A stretch of DNA of 64,000 nt, taken from the NCBI RefSeq assembly GCF_900113695.1, contig NZ_FOQH01000005.1, positions 62,001-126,000 on the forward strand, written 5' to 3'. A program made the position numbers and the translations under genes. Numbering within the stretch: position 1 is the stretch's first letter; each line of letters begins with the position of its first letter. The notes below the pieces were generated by a model. The model saw only the letters and a program-made list of their open reading frames with translations, searched no databases and was not told where the DNA came from. Positions 53,252-62,729 of the stretch are shown here, one piece after another. The DNA comes from Albimonas pacifica. Its GTDB lineage: Bacteria; Pseudomonadota; Alphaproteobacteria; Rhodobacterales; Rhodobacteraceae.

Positions 53252-54988
53252 TCAGGCGCCGGCGAAGCGGGCGGCCATCTCCTCGCGCGCCTCGTCGGTG
53301 ATCTTGGCGAAGAGCACCTCCGGGACCGTGAACGCATGGCCGGCGGAGAGGGCCGAGAGCGCCTCGCCCACGTCTTTCGGCCAGTCCTTGGAGGCGACCT
53401 CGGGATCGAGGCCCAGCGACTCGAGGATCGTGTCGGAGGCGTCGGGCACGAAGGGCCGCGACAGGATCCCGTAGAGGCGCACGAGGTTGAGCGAGAAGCG
53501 GATGATCGCGGCCGCCCGCTCGGGGTCGGTCTTGAACACCGCCCAGGGCTCGGCGCGCTGGAGATACTCGTTGCCCGCCACCCAGATCGCGCGCAGCTCG
53601 GCCGCGGCGCGGCGGATGGCGATGGCGTCCCAGTGGGCCTCGTAGGCCTTCAGGCGCTCGGCGATCTCGGCGGTCACCTCGGCCTCCATCTCGCCGTAGG
53701 CGCCGCCGCGCGGAACTTCCTCGCCGAAGCGGGCGCGGCAGAACTTGGTGACGCGGCTGACGAAGTTGCCGAGCACGTCGGCGAGGTCCTTGTTCACGCC
53801 GGCCTGGAAGCTCTCCCAGGTGAAGTCGGTGTCCGCGCTCTCGGGGATGTTGGCGAGCAGCCACCACCGCCAGTAGTCGGGCGGCAGGATGTCGAGCGCC
53901 TGGTCCATGAACACGCCCCGGCCCGAGGAGGTCGAGAACTTGCCCCCCTCGTAGTTCAGCCAGTTGGTGGACTTGATGAAGTCGACCAGGTGCCAGCGCT
54001 CGTCGCCGTCGGCGGAGGCGCCCATCAGGGTGACGGGGAAGCCCAGCGTGTGGAAGGGGACGTTGTCCTTGCCCATGAACTCGACGTAGCGGACGTCCTC
54101 GGCCCCCTTGTCGTCGCGCCACCAGCGCTGCCAGGCGGCGTCGTCCTGGCCGGTGGCGTCGGCCCATTCGGCGGTGGCGGCGATATAGGCGATGGGGGCG
54201 TCGAACCAGACGTAGAAGACCTTGCCGTCCATGCCCGGCCAGTCGGCCTCGCCCCTTCTCACCGGGATGCCCCAGTCGAGGTCGCGGGTGATGCCGCGGT
54301 CCTGCAGGCCGTCGCCGTCGTTGAGCCACTTCTTCGCGATCGAGGTGGTCAGGACCGGCCAGTCGGTCTTGCTCTCGATCCAGGCGCTCAGCCTGTCGCG
54401 CATCGCCGACTGGCGCAGGTGCAGGTGCTTGGTCTCGCGCACCTCGAGGTCGGTGGAGCCGGAGATGGCGGAGTAGGGGTTGATCAGGTCGGTGGGGTCG
54501 AGCTGCTTGGTGCAGTTCTCGCACTGGTCGCCGCGGGCCTTCTCGTAGCCGCAGTTGGGGCAGGTCCCCTCGACGTAGCGGTCGGGCAGGAAGCGGCCGT
54601 CGGCGGGGGACCAGATCTGCTTCTCGGTCACCTCGGCGATCAGGCCGGCGTCGGCGAGCCGGCCGGCGAGGTGCTGGGTCAGCCGGTGGTTGCGCCGGCT
54701 GGACGAGCGGCCGAAATGGTCGAAGCTGAGGCGGAAGCCCCGGGCGATCTCCGCCTGGACCTCGTGCATCTCGTCGCAGAATTCGGCCGGGGACTTGCCG
54801 GCCTTGGCGGCGGCGAGCTCGGTGGGGGTGCCGTGTTCGTCGGTCGCGCAGATCAGCAGCACCTCGTGCCCGCGCTGGCGCATCACCCGGGCGTAGGCGT
54901 CGGAGGGCAGCTGCGAGCCCACCAGGTTCCCGAGATGCTTGATCCCGTTGATATAGGGCAGGGCGGAGGTGACGAGAATGCGGGTCAT
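53252..54988 (-). CDS. metG: Methionyl-tRNA synthetase
   Basis: Charges tRNA-Met; class I synthetase, 578 residues. The HIGH counterpart is in [12 protein letters not shown], a zinc knuckle has CPNC and CENC, and the KMSKS site reads KFSTS (350-354) in [18 protein letters not shown]. This KFSTS form occurs in a subset of bacterial enzymes. [22 protein letters not shown] and the C-terminal anticodon-binding helices complete it. It lacks the C-terminal dimerisation (Trbp) domain. Confidence 0.95.
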   Translation of the reverse strand: MTRILVTSALPYINGIKHLGNLVGSQLPSDAYARVMRQRGHEVLLICATDEHGTPTELAAAKAGKSPAEFCDEMHEVQAEIARGFRLSFDHFGRSSSRRNHRLTQHLAGRLADAGLIAEVTEKQIWSPADGRFLPDRYVEGTCPNCGYEKARGDQCENCTKQLDPTDLINPYSAISGSTDLEVRETKHLHLRQSAMRDRLSAWIESKTDWPVLTTSIAKKWLNDGDGLQDRGITRDLDWGIPVRRGEADWPGMDGKVFYVWFDAPIAYIAATAEWADATGQDDAAWQRWWRDDKGAEDVRYVEFMGKDNVPFHTLGFPVTLMGASADGDERWHLVDFIKSTNWLNYEGGKFSTSSGRGVFMDQALDILPPDYWRWWLLANIPESADTDFTWESFQAGVNKDLADVLGNFVSRVTKFCRARFGEEVPRGGAYGEMEAEVTAEIAERLKAYEAHWDAIAIRRAAAELRAIWVAGNEYLQRAEPWAVFKTDPERAAAIIRFSLNLVRLYGILSRPFVPDASDTILESLGLDPEVASKDWPKDVGEALSALSAGHAFTVPEVLFAKITDEAREEMAARFAGA

Positions 54989-55228
54989 GCGGGTCCGGTT
55001 GGTCTGCGTGTGGCTGCGGGCGTGCGCGGCGTCCGGTCGGAGGTCGCGCCCCTCATAACGCATGGAGTCTCCCGGGGCGAGGGGCGAGGGGCGAGGGGCC
55101 CGCGCGCCCCCCGGCCCGGGACGGCCCGCCCGCCCACCCCCGCCCCGGCCCGGCGGGCGCGCGGGCCCGCTGCGCGCTCCGGCCTCGGAGGCGCAGGGGG
55201 CTGTGGGCATGGGGCGGAGATCAGGCCG

Positions 55229-56446
55229 TCAGCGGCGGCGGCCGAGCAGGCGGTCGACGATGAAGGAGGAGCGGGGCGTGTAGACGTAGGGCGTCTTCTC
55301 GGCCGCGGGCGGGCGGGCGCGCATCCGCCAGAAGCCGATCACCGCCAGCGCCACATGGGCGGCGGCGATGAACACGAAGAGCGAGGAGGGCCCCGCCGCC
55401 TCGATCAGCCGGGCCGAGAAGAACGGCGCCAGGATCGCGCCCATGGCGTAGATGAAGAGGAGCGAGGCGTTGAGCTCGATCGCCTCCTGGGGCTCGGCGA
55501 AGTCGTTGGCGTGGGCGGAGCTGACCGAGTAGATCGGGTAGCTGACCAGGCCGAAGACCAGCGCGCCGCCGTAGATCGCGGCCGGCGAGGCGCCCCCGAT
55601 CCAGGCGACGCCCAGGCACACCGCCATCGCCGCCACCGACAGCCACACCAGCACCCAGCGCCGGTCGTGCTTGTCCGCGAGCCAGCCGACCGGCGCCTGC
55701 GCCAGCGCCCCGCCCAGGATCGCCGCCGAGAGGAACAGCGCGATGCCGTTCGCATCCAGCCCCACCTCCAGCCCGTAGAGCGGGCCCACCATGCGGAAGG
55801 CCGGCATGGTGATGCCCGCGACGAACACCCCGGCCGCGCCCAGCGGCGACAGGCGCAGGGTCTTGAGCGGGCGCAGGCGGGGCGGCGTCTCGGGCTTCTC
55901 GGGCTCGGGCGCGCTGGTCAGCGTCAGGGGGACCAGGCACAGGCAGCACATGCAGGCGACGATGTTGTAGCTCACGAAGGTCGCGGGCGGCAGGAACGAG
56001 ATCATCGCCTGCGCCGCCAGCGCCGCGCCCAGGTCCACCACCCGGTAGACGCCGATCACCCGCCCGCGGGTGTCGTTGGTGACCCGCGCCTGCAGCCAGC
56101 CCTCGATCACCGTGGCCGAGCCCGCCACCGCGAAGCCGGTCAGCATGCGCAGCACCGCCCAGAACCAGGGCTCGTGCCACAGCGGATGCGCCAGCGCCCC
56201 GATCGCGCCCGAGGCCGCGAAGGCCGCGAAGACGCGCACGTGGCCGATGGTGCCGGTCATCCTGGGGGCCAGCCAGCAGCCCACGAAGAAGCCCACGAAA
56301 TGCGCCGAGCCCAGCAGGCCGATCTCGGCCGCCGAGAAGCCCAGCGCCGCCCCCGACAGCGCGTCCAGCGGCGCCAGCGAGCCCGAGCCGAGCTGCACGA
56401 GCACCACCGACATCAGCAGGGCGGCGAAGGAGATGATCAGGCGCAT
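55229..56446 (-). CDS. MFS transporter, YcaD-like
   Basis: A 405-residue 12-helix carrier. The loop between helices 2 and 3, and VIEGWLQARVTNDTRGRVIGVYRVVDLGAA in helix 5, resemble the YcaD group. GGALAQAPVGWLADKHDRRWVLV is the half-two signature loop. The C-terminal tail ends with FIVDRLLGRRR. The substrate is unknown. The ATG at 56446 begins just before helix 1; longer upstream frames lack membrane character. It stands alone. Confidence 0.85.
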   Translation of the reverse strand: MRLIISFAALLMSVVLVQLGSGSLAPLDALSGAALGFSAAEIGLLGSAHFVGFFVGCWLAPRMTGTIGHVRVFAAFAASGAIGALAHPLWHEPWFWAVLRMLTGFAVAGSATVIEGWLQARVTNDTRGRVIGVYRVVDLGAALAAQAMISFLPPATFVSYNIVACMCCLCLVPLTLTSAPEPEKPETPPRLRPLKTLRLSPLGAAGVFVAGITMPAFRMVGPLYGLEVGLDANGIALFLSAAILGGALAQAPVGWLADKHDRRWVLVWLSVAAMAVCLGVAWIGGASPAAIYGGALVFGLVSYPIYSVSSAHANDFAEPQEAIELNASLLFIYAMGAILAPFFSARLIEAAGPSSLFVFIAAAHVALAVIGFWRMRARPPAAEKTPYVYTPRSSFIVDRLLGRRR

Positions 56447-57444
56447 TGGGACGAGGGTCGCGGCTGGGGTCGGGAGGCGGCGCGACGAGGCGGCCAGGGT
56501 CCCTCCCCATTGCCCCGATCCGGCGCCGGGGTCGAGCGAATTGCGCGCGCAGGATGTGGAAAATGCCCGGCGACGGCGCGGCCGGAGCGGGCGCAGGCTC
56601 GGTGCGGATGGGGAAAAATCGTCCTCCGGGGCCGTGGGCGGCGAGGGAGGCGCGCTGTTCCGCGCCCCGGAGGACCAGCGGCGCTTCCGGCGCCGCCGCG
56701 GGTCGGGTCCGATCCGGGGCCTCGTCCTTTCCCCGCGCCCGGGGGAGGGAAGAGGTCCCGGTCCGACGGCCGTCACGCTCACGAGGGACAGAAGCGGGCC
56801 GGCTCAGACGAAGCTCGTCGCGGCGATCCGGGCAGGGATTTTCGCGGCGAGTCCGTTGGGACGAGTCGCTTTTGCCACGGCCTGCGTGATCGGAGCGTGA
56901 CCAAACTCACAAACCGGCGGTTTTTTCATCTGCGCGGCCGTGAAAGCCGCCCCCGCCACGCCTCCCGCGCCCTCGGGCCGCGTCCCGGCCATCACGACGC
57001 CCGCCGCAGGCGGCCGGGCGGCGGCCGGCGCCGCCGCGCGGCCCCGGCCCAGGGGCGCGCCGGGGATGCGACGCCCGCCGAGGGCCGAGCGCCCGACGCA
57101 TGGCGTGCGCCGTGGATCCGACGCCCGCCCCGTCTCGCGTGCGCGACGCTTTCCGGCGCCTCCGGCGCGACGCCTGCTGCGCGCCTCCGGCGCGACGCCT
57201 GCTGCGCGCCTCCGGCGCAACGCCTGCTGCGCGCCTCCGGCGCGACGCCTGCCGCGCGCCGCGGGCGCGACAGGGCGACGGGGCGCGGGTCGACGCGGCG
57301 CCTGCGCCGGCGGGGGCGGGCGCGCCTTGGGCGCATTGCTCCGCGGGCGCGGCGCTGGTATCCGGACGGCCCGCCCGATCCGACCCACCGGCCCGGTCCC
57401 CCGCCGTTCGAACGGGCCTGGCCCCCAACGCGACGAGAGCGCCC
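56447..57444. other. 1-kb intergenic region with tandem repeats
   Basis: No supported gene. Contents are: the MFS promoter side (56447-56560); a less GC-rich stretch (56800-56940) with AAACC-GGC-GGTTT followed by Ts near 56912, a weak terminator-like hairpin; the 25-bp tandem array (57156-57255); and the leader of the ABC exporter gene. Reading frames here are repeat-derived Arg/Ala/Gly-rich sequence. Confidence 0.6.
57156..57255 (+). repeat. 25-bp tandem array (four units plus a degraded one)
   Basis: Units of GCGCCTCCGGCGCGACGCC plus TGCTGC start at 57156, 57181, 57206 and 57231. They are nearly identical, and a degraded fifth follows at 57256. Each contains a GCGCC-TCC-GGCGC palindrome. 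Because 25 is not a multiple of three, the array shifts frame and is not coding. Confidence 0.9.
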
Positions 57445-59220
57445 GTGGCCGACGCAGACGACACCAAGGACCGGCCGCGCTCGCGCTCGGTGGGAAGCCT
57501 CCGCCGGCTGGGGCCGCTGCTCGCCCCCTACCGGGCGATCGCCTGGGGCGCGCTGGCGATGCTGCTGACCACCACCGTCCTCAACCTCGTGCTGCCGATC
57601 GTCGCCGGCCGCGTGGTCGACGGCTTCCGGGCCGAGCGCATCGAGCTGATGGACTACTACTTCCTCTCGGCGCTGGGCGTGGCCGCGGCTCTCGCGGCCG
57701 CCACCGCCGCGCGCTACTACCTCGTCACGCGCCTCGGCGAGCGCGTGGTCGCCGACGTGCGCCGCATCGTCTACGACCGCGTCATCGGCATGTCCCCCGC
57801 CTTCTACGAGCGGCTGATGACCGGCGAGGTGCTCAGCCGCCTCAACGCCGACACCACGCTGCTGCTCTCGGTGGTCTCGTCGTCGGTCTCGGTCGCGCTG
57901 CGCAACTCGCTCCTGCTGATGGGGGGGCTCGCGCTGATGTTCTGGACCTCGCCGAAGCTGACCGGCTACGCGCTGCTGATCGTGCCGCTGGTGGTGATCC
58001 CGATCCTGACCTTCGGGCGCAAGGTCCGCCGGCTCTCGAAGATCAACCAGGAGGCGCTGGCCGACAGCTCGGCGCGCGCGTCCGAGACGCTGCTCGCCGC
58101 GCAGACCGTGCAGGCCTACACCGCCGAGGACGACAGCCGCCGCCTCTACGGCGGGCTGGTGGAGAAAAGCTTCGAGGCCGCCCGCCAGCGCATCTTCGCC
58201 CGCGCGCTGTTGACGGCCGCGGTGATCTTCCTGGTGTTCTCCGCCGTCGTGGGCGTGCTGTGGATCGGCGCCGCCGACCTGCGCGACGGCGCGATGTCGG
58301 CGGGCGAGCTCGTCCAGTTCCTGATCTACGCGGGCCTCGTGGCCGGCGCCACAGGCTCCCTCTCCGAGATCTGGGGCGAGCTGCAGCGCGCCGCCGGCGC
58401 GACCGAGCGCCTGCTGGAGCTGATGGACGCCGAAGACCCGATCCAGGCGCCCGCCGCCCCGGTCCCCGCGCCGAACCCCGCGCGGGGCGAGATCGTCTTC
58501 GACGACGTCACCTTCCGCTATCCCTCGCGCCCCGACCGCTCCGCGCTCGACCACGTCTCCTTCACCGTGAAGCCGGGGGAGACCGTGGCGCTGGTGGGGC
58601 CCTCGGGGGCGGGCAAGACCACGATCTTCCAGCTCCTGCTGCGCTTCTACGACCCCCAGTCGGGCGAGATCCGCGTCGACGGGACCGGGGCGGGCGCGAT
58701 GACCCAGCCCGACCTGCGGCGCATCTTCTCGGTGGTCAGCCAGGACCCGGCGATCTTCGCCGACACGGTCGCGGCCAACATCGCCTTCGGCGCCAAGGGC
58801 GCCACGCAGGCGCGGATCGAGGCCGCCGCCCGCGCCGCCGCGGCGCATGACTTCATCATGGACCTGCCGGACGGCTACGGCTCCTATGTCGGGGAGCGGG
58901 GCGTGATGCTCTCGGGCGGACAGAAGCAGCGGCTGGCGATCGCCCGGGCGATCCTGCGCGACGCGCCGGTGCTGCTGCTCGACGAGGCGACCTCGGCGCT
59001 CGACGCCGAGTCCGAGCGCCTGGTGCAGGAGGCGGTCGCGCGCCTGTCGGAGACCCGCACCACGCTGGTCATCGCCCACCGCCTCGCCACCGTGAAGCGC
59101 GCCGACCGCATCCTCGTGCTGGAGCGCGGGCGCATCGCCGCCGAGGGCACGCATGAGGAGCTGGTCGCCGCCGACGGAACCTACGCCCGGCTCGCCCGGC
59201 TGCAGTTCACGGCCGAGTGA
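57445..59220 (+). CDS. ABC exporter, half-transporter with fused membrane and ATPase domains
   Basis: A 591-residue exporter. Six transmembrane helices span ~35-320, with the coupling segment IGMSPAFYERLMTGEVLSRLN. The ATPase has FRYPSRPDRSALDHVSF, Walker A GPSGAGKT (385-392), signature LSGGQKQR (489-496), Walker B LLLDEATSALD and the switch HRLATV. It probably works as a homodimer of the MsbA type, exporting a lipid or hydrophobic compound. It starts at GTG 57445; no ATG lies near the start of homology. The upstream frame contains the tandem array and is rejected. Confidence 0.92.
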   Translation: MADADDTKDRPRSRSVGSLRRLGPLLAPYRAIAWGALAMLLTTTVLNLVLPIVAGRVVDGFRAERIELMDYYFLSALGVAAALAAATAARYYLVTRLGERVVADVRRIVYDRVIGMSPAFYERLMTGEVLSRLNADTTLLLSVVSSSVSVALRNSLLLMGGLALMFWTSPKLTGYALLIVPLVVIPILTFGRKVRRLSKINQEALADSSARASETLLAAQTVQAYTAEDDSRRLYGGLVEKSFEAARQRIFARALLTAAVIFLVFSAVVGVLWIGAADLRDGAMSAGELVQFLIYAGLVAGATGSLSEIWGELQRAAGATERLLELMDAEDPIQAPAAPVPAPNPARGEIVFDDVTFRYPSRPDRSALDHVSFTVKPGETVALVGPSGAGKTTIFQLLLRFYDPQSGEIRVDGTGAGAMTQPDLRRIFSVVSQDPAIFADTVAANIAFGAKGATQARIEAAARAAAAHDFIMDLPDGYGSYVGERGVMLSGGQKQRLAIARAILRDAPVLLLDEATSALDAESERLVQEAVARLSETRTTLVIAHRLATVKRADRILVLERGRIAAEGTHEELVAADGTYARLARLQFTAE

Positions 59221-59305
59221 CCGGGCCGCGCAGCGCGCGCGCGGCGATTTCGGCGCCCAAGCCGCGGGAATCCCGCTAGTCTCTCCGCGAGAAGCCCGCA
59301 GAGGC

Positions 59306-59319
59306 TTACGTTTACGTCA
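59306..59319. promoter_or_regulatory. Candidate MerR/LiuR-like operator
   Basis: TTACGTTTACGTCA, an imperfect dyad built from two ACGT cores, lies 80 bp upstream of the acyl-CoA synthetase gene. It resembles the motif reported for the MerR-family regulator LiuR of acyl-CoA and branched-chain catabolism. That assignment is from memory and needs a motif search. Confidence 0.4.
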
Positions 59320-59398
59320 GGTTTGACTTGCGCCCTGCGCCCGGGGCGGCCAAGTGGAAGCCAAAGCTTCAACTGCAATGTCTCAGGGAGGAGACGGG

Positions 59399-61321
59399 AT
59401 GGTCAGCGAGAGCGGCGCGTTCGCCACACGCATGGACAAGGCGCGGTGGGAGGAGGTCCCCGTCTCGGAGCGCTGGAGCGCGAAGAGCGTCTATGAGCAG
59501 GTCTCCAGGACCGCCTCGACCTATCCGCGCCGGCCGGCCGTGAGCTTCCAGATCACGTCGGGCCCCACCGACAAGGCGATCACCCTGACCTGGGCCGAGG
59601 TCCGCGCCCAGGCCGCCCAGACCGCCAACCTGCTGCGCGAACTGGGCGTGCACGAGGGCGACTCCGTCGCCTACCTGCTGCCCAACTGCAACGAGGCCGC
59701 GATCACCCTGATCGCCGGCGCCACCGCGGGCAAGGTCTGCCCGCTGAACCCGCTGCTCGACGCCGAGAGCCTGGGCGCGCTCCTGCGCGAGCTCGACGCC
59801 AAGGTGCTGGTGACGCTCGCGCCCTTCCCCAAGACCGACGTCGCCGACAAGGCCGCCGCCGCGGTGGCGCTGGCCCCGAACGTGAAGGCGGTGCTCGAGG
59901 TCGACCTGAAGCGCTACCTCTCGCCGCCGCTGAGCTGGATCGTGCCGCTGATCCGGCCAAGGCGCGCCGGCGGGCACAAGGCGAAGGTGCTGGACTTCCA
60001 CACCGAGGTCGCCAGGCGCTCGGCCGAGCTGACCTTCGCCGAATCCGGCGACGAGAGCCAGATCGGCGCCTGCTTCCACACCGGCGGCACCACCGGCATG
60101 CCCAAGGTGGCGCAGCATTCCCATGTGGGGATGCTCTACAACGGCTGGTGCTCGGCCGCGATGATGGTGCGCGAGAGCGACGTGCTGCTCTGCCCGCTGC
60201 CGATGTTCCACGTCTTCGCGGCCTATCCGATCTGGATGGCCTGCATCATGTCGGGCGCCCACATGGTGATGCCGACGCCGGCGGGCTATCGCGGCGACGG
60301 GGTCTTCGACAACTTCTGGAAGCTGGTCGAGCGCTGGAAGGCCACGCTGATGATCGTGGTGCCCACCGCCGCCGGCGCCCTGATGCAGCGCAAGATCGAC
60401 GCCGACGTCAGCTCGGTGAAATACGCGCTCTGCGGCTCCTCGCCCCTGCCCAAGGCGCTGTTCGAGCGGTTCGAGCAGGCGACGGGGGTGAAGATCCTCG
60501 AGGGCTACGGGATGACCGAGGCGACCTGCCTCGTCTCCTGCAACCCGCGCGACGGGGTGCAGAAGGTGGGCTCGGTCGGGCTGCCGTTCCCCTACACCGA
60601 CGTGCGGATCCTGCACATGGACGCCTCGGGCGCCGTGACGAAGGAGTGCGGCGTGGACGAGATCGGGGAGATCTGCGTCTCCAACCCCGGCGTGCGGCCG
60701 GGGGCGACCTATCTCGAGGCCGCGCGCAACGTGAACCTCTATGCCGACGAGAAATGGCTGCGCACCGGCGACCTGGGCCGGATCGACGCCGACGGCTACA
60801 TCTGGATCACCGGCCGGGCCAAGGACCTGATCATCCGCGGCGGCCACAACATCGACCCCGCCGAGATCGAGGAGGCGCTGGCCAGGCACCCCTCCGTCGC
60901 CTTCGTGGGCGCCATCGGCCAGCCCGACGCGCATTCGGGCGAGGTCCCCGCGGCCTATGTCGAGCTGGCGGCGGGCGCGCAGACCACGGTCGAGGAGCTG
61001 CACGCCTGGGCGGTCGAGCACGTCAACGAACGCGCCGCCCACCCGCGCTACATCGAGCTGATGTCCGAGATCCCCAAGACCGCGGTGGGCAAGATCTTCA
61101 AGCCCGACCTGCGCAAGAGCGCCATCCGCCGGATCCACGGCGAGGCGCTGGCGGCCGCGGGCATCGAGGCCTCGATCGAGGTGGTCGAGGACAAGAAGCT
61201 GGGTCTGGTCAGCGTGGTGACCCCCGCCTCGCCGAACGTGGCCGAGGCGCGCATCCGGGAAGTGCTGGGCGTGTTCCCCCAGCCGGTGCGCGTGACCTCC
61301 GCCGCTCCCGCCATGGCCTGA
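59399..61321 (+). CDS. Acyl-CoA synthetase (AMP-forming)
   Basis: ATP-dependent ligase of the ANL superfamily, 640 residues. ATP-binding motifs are TGGTTGMPK (228-236), GYGMTE (369-374), WLRTGDLGRIDADGYIWITGR and the catalytic PKTAVGKIFKPDLRK near residue 560. It matches the alphaproteobacterial acyl-CoA synthetases of 630-640 residues that activate fatty or related carboxylic acids. The ATG at 59399 has GGGAGGAG upstream; the upstream frame from 59354 is rejected. It is followed by a strong terminator. It is a single gene. Confidence 0.93.
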   Translation: MVSESGAFATRMDKARWEEVPVSERWSAKSVYEQVSRTASTYPRRPAVSFQITSGPTDKAITLTWAEVRAQAAQTANLLRELGVHEGDSVAYLLPNCNEAAITLIAGATAGKVCPLNPLLDAESLGALLRELDAKVLVTLAPFPKTDVADKAAAAVALAPNVKAVLEVDLKRYLSPPLSWIVPLIRPRRAGGHKAKVLDFHTEVARRSAELTFAESGDESQIGACFHTGGTTGMPKVAQHSHVGMLYNGWCSAAMMVRESDVLLCPLPMFHVFAAYPIWMACIMSGAHMVMPTPAGYRGDGVFDNFWKLVERWKATLMIVVPTAAGALMQRKIDADVSSVKYALCGSSPLPKALFERFEQATGVKILEGYGMTEATCLVSCNPRDGVQKVGSVGLPFPYTDVRILHMDASGAVTKECGVDEIGEICVSNPGVRPGATYLEAARNVNLYADEKWLRTGDLGRIDADGYIWITGRAKDLIIRGGHNIDPAEIEEALARHPSVAFVGAIGQPDAHSGEVPAAYVELAAGAQTTVEELHAWAVEHVNERAAHPRYIELMSEIPKTAVGKIFKPDLRKSAIRRIHGEALAAAGIEASIEVVEDKKLGLVSVVTPASPNVAEARIREVLGVFPQPVRVTSAAPAMA

Positions 61322-61343
61322 ACCGGCCGGCAGGCCGAGATGC

Positions 61344-61380
61344 GAAGGGCCGCCCCCCTCCGGGGCGGCCCTTCCTGTTT
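61344..61380. terminator. Bidirectional terminator between acyl-CoA synthetase and xerD
   Basis: Perfect 13-bp stem GAAGGGCCGCCCC / GGGGCGGCCCTTC with a CCTCC loop, followed by CTGTTT. It lies between two convergent genes. Confidence 0.88.
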
Positions 61381-61421
61381 CTCGACGCCCGCCCCGGGGC
61401 CGCTCGCGCCCTGCGACGGGC

Positions 61422-62333
61422 TCAGCCGCCCGCGAGGGGGTGATGCGTCAGCACCAGCTCCCTGAGCCGCGCGTCCAGCACGTGGGTGTAGATCTCGGTG
61501 GTCGAGAGGTCCGCGTGCCCCAGCAGCTGCTGGATCGAGCGCAGGTCCGCCCCGTGCGCCAGCAGATGCGTCGCGAAGGCGTGGCGCAGCGTGTGGGGGG
61601 AGACCCGGGCCGGCTCGATCCCCGCCGCGGCCGCAAGCCCCTGGACAAGCTGCCACATCCGCTGCCGGGTGACGTGCCCCGCCTTGCCCGGGGAGGGGAA
61701 CAGGAAGGCCGAGCCCTTCCAGGCCGGCGTCGCGTCGCGATGCGAGAGCCAGGCGGCCAGCATCTCCCGCGCCGGCGGGGAGAGGGGGACCATCCGCTCC
61801 TTCCCCCCCTTGCCGCGCACCAGGATCATGCGCGGGTCGCCGCGCACGGCCGCGACGGGCAGCGATACGAGCTCGCTGACCCGAAGGCCGGTGGCGTAGA
61901 GCAGCTCCATCAGGCAGGCGAGGCGCAGGGCGTCGCGCTTTCCCGCCTCGGTCCCCCGGGCGGGGCGGCGGGCGGCGGTCATCAGCGCCTCGGCCTCCGC
62001 CTCGGTCAGGGTCTTGGGCAGGCGGCGGGCGGCGCCGGGGCCCGAGAGGCGGGCGGCGGGATCGTCCTCGCGCCAGCCCTCCGACAGGGCGAAGCGGTAG
62101 AATTGCCGGGCGGCCGACAACCGGCGCGCCCGCGTCGCCTGGCCGAGGCCGCGGGCTTCGAGATCCGACAGCCACGCCTCCAGCGTCCCGCGGTCCGCCT
62201 GCGCCCAGTCGGCCCCGGCGAATTCCGCGAGGTCCTGGAGGTCGCGCGCATAGGCGGCGAGCGTGTTGGCGGCGGCGCCGCGCTCGGCCTGCAGCGCCTC
62301 GAGGAAGGCGCGCAGGGGATCGCGCGGGACCAT
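61422..62333 (-). CDS. xerD: Tyrosine recombinase XerD/XerC
   Basis: Site-specific recombinase that resolves chromosome dimers at dif; 303 residues. The catalytic set is complete: R151 in TGLRVSEL, K175 in GKGGKER, H247 and R250 in HTLRHAFATHLL, H273 in LLGHADLSTT and Y282 in IYTHV. An N-terminal SAM-like DNA-binding domain precedes it. The ATG at 62333 lies just after the stop of a 44-residue ORF. Location near aroK-aroB is typical of Rhodobacterales and favours XerD. Confidence 0.93.
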   Translation of the reverse strand: MVPRDPLRAFLEALQAERGAAANTLAAYARDLQDLAEFAGADWAQADRGTLEAWLSDLEARGLGQATRARRLSAARQFYRFALSEGWREDDPAARLSGPGAARRLPKTLTEAEAEALMTAARRPARGTEAGKRDALRLACLMELLYATGLRVSELVSLPVAAVRGDPRMILVRGKGGKERMVPLSPPAREMLAAWLSHRDATPAWKGSAFLFPSPGKAGHVTRQRMWQLVQGLAAAAGIEPARVSPHTLRHAFATHLLAHGADLRSIQQLLGHADLSTTEIYTHVLDARLRELVLTHHPLAGG

Positions 62334-62334
62334 C

Positions 62335-62469
62335 TCAGCCGTTGGGCGGAGGGGCGGGGCGGGAGATCTCGCGCACCGGGGCGGGCAGCTCCGCGAAGGC
62401 GGCGTAGACGGCGAAGCCCGCCGCCGCCAGCAGCACGAGATAGAGAAGGTATCTGAAGACCACCGACAT
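62335..62469 (-). CDS. 44-residue membrane ORF upstream of xerD
   Basis: ATG 62469 to stop 62335-62337, directly before xerD. A basic start MSVVFRYLLYLVLL leads to a single transmembrane helix, then a proline-rich tail (RPAPPPNG). GGAG lies about eight bases upstream. Its stop is one base from the xerD ATG (TGA-G-ATG), implying translational coupling. Function unknown. Confidence 0.7.
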   Translation of the reverse strand: MSVVFRYLLYLVLLAAAGFAVYAAFAELPAPVREISRPAPPPNG

Positions 62470-62729
62470 GCCTGCTCCGCCGGGCGCCCGGCGGCGCCGA
62501 TGTTTGCGTTCGATTCGACCGTGCGGCGGGCGCTCCGGCGGGTCTGCGCCCGCCTGGAAGGGTCCGGAGCGCCGCTCCAGCCCCGCCGCATCGGCCCGCC
62601 GGCCCTTTGCGCCGCGCGACGCGCTGGCGTAAAGAGGCCCGGCTTCGCCTCGGCGCGCACTCTACAGGGCGCGCGGGGGGCCCGCAACGCGCCCGACCTC
62701 GCAGGGTCGTGCGCAGGATCCGCGAGACC

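Noticed and set aside
57156-57255. Possible CRISPR array
   Set aside because: Units are contiguous with no unique spacers, and no cas genes are present.
56907-57467. Arg/Ala-rich ORFs over the 25-bp array
   Set aside because: The period is not a multiple of three, so the frames shift through the array; no start or homology.
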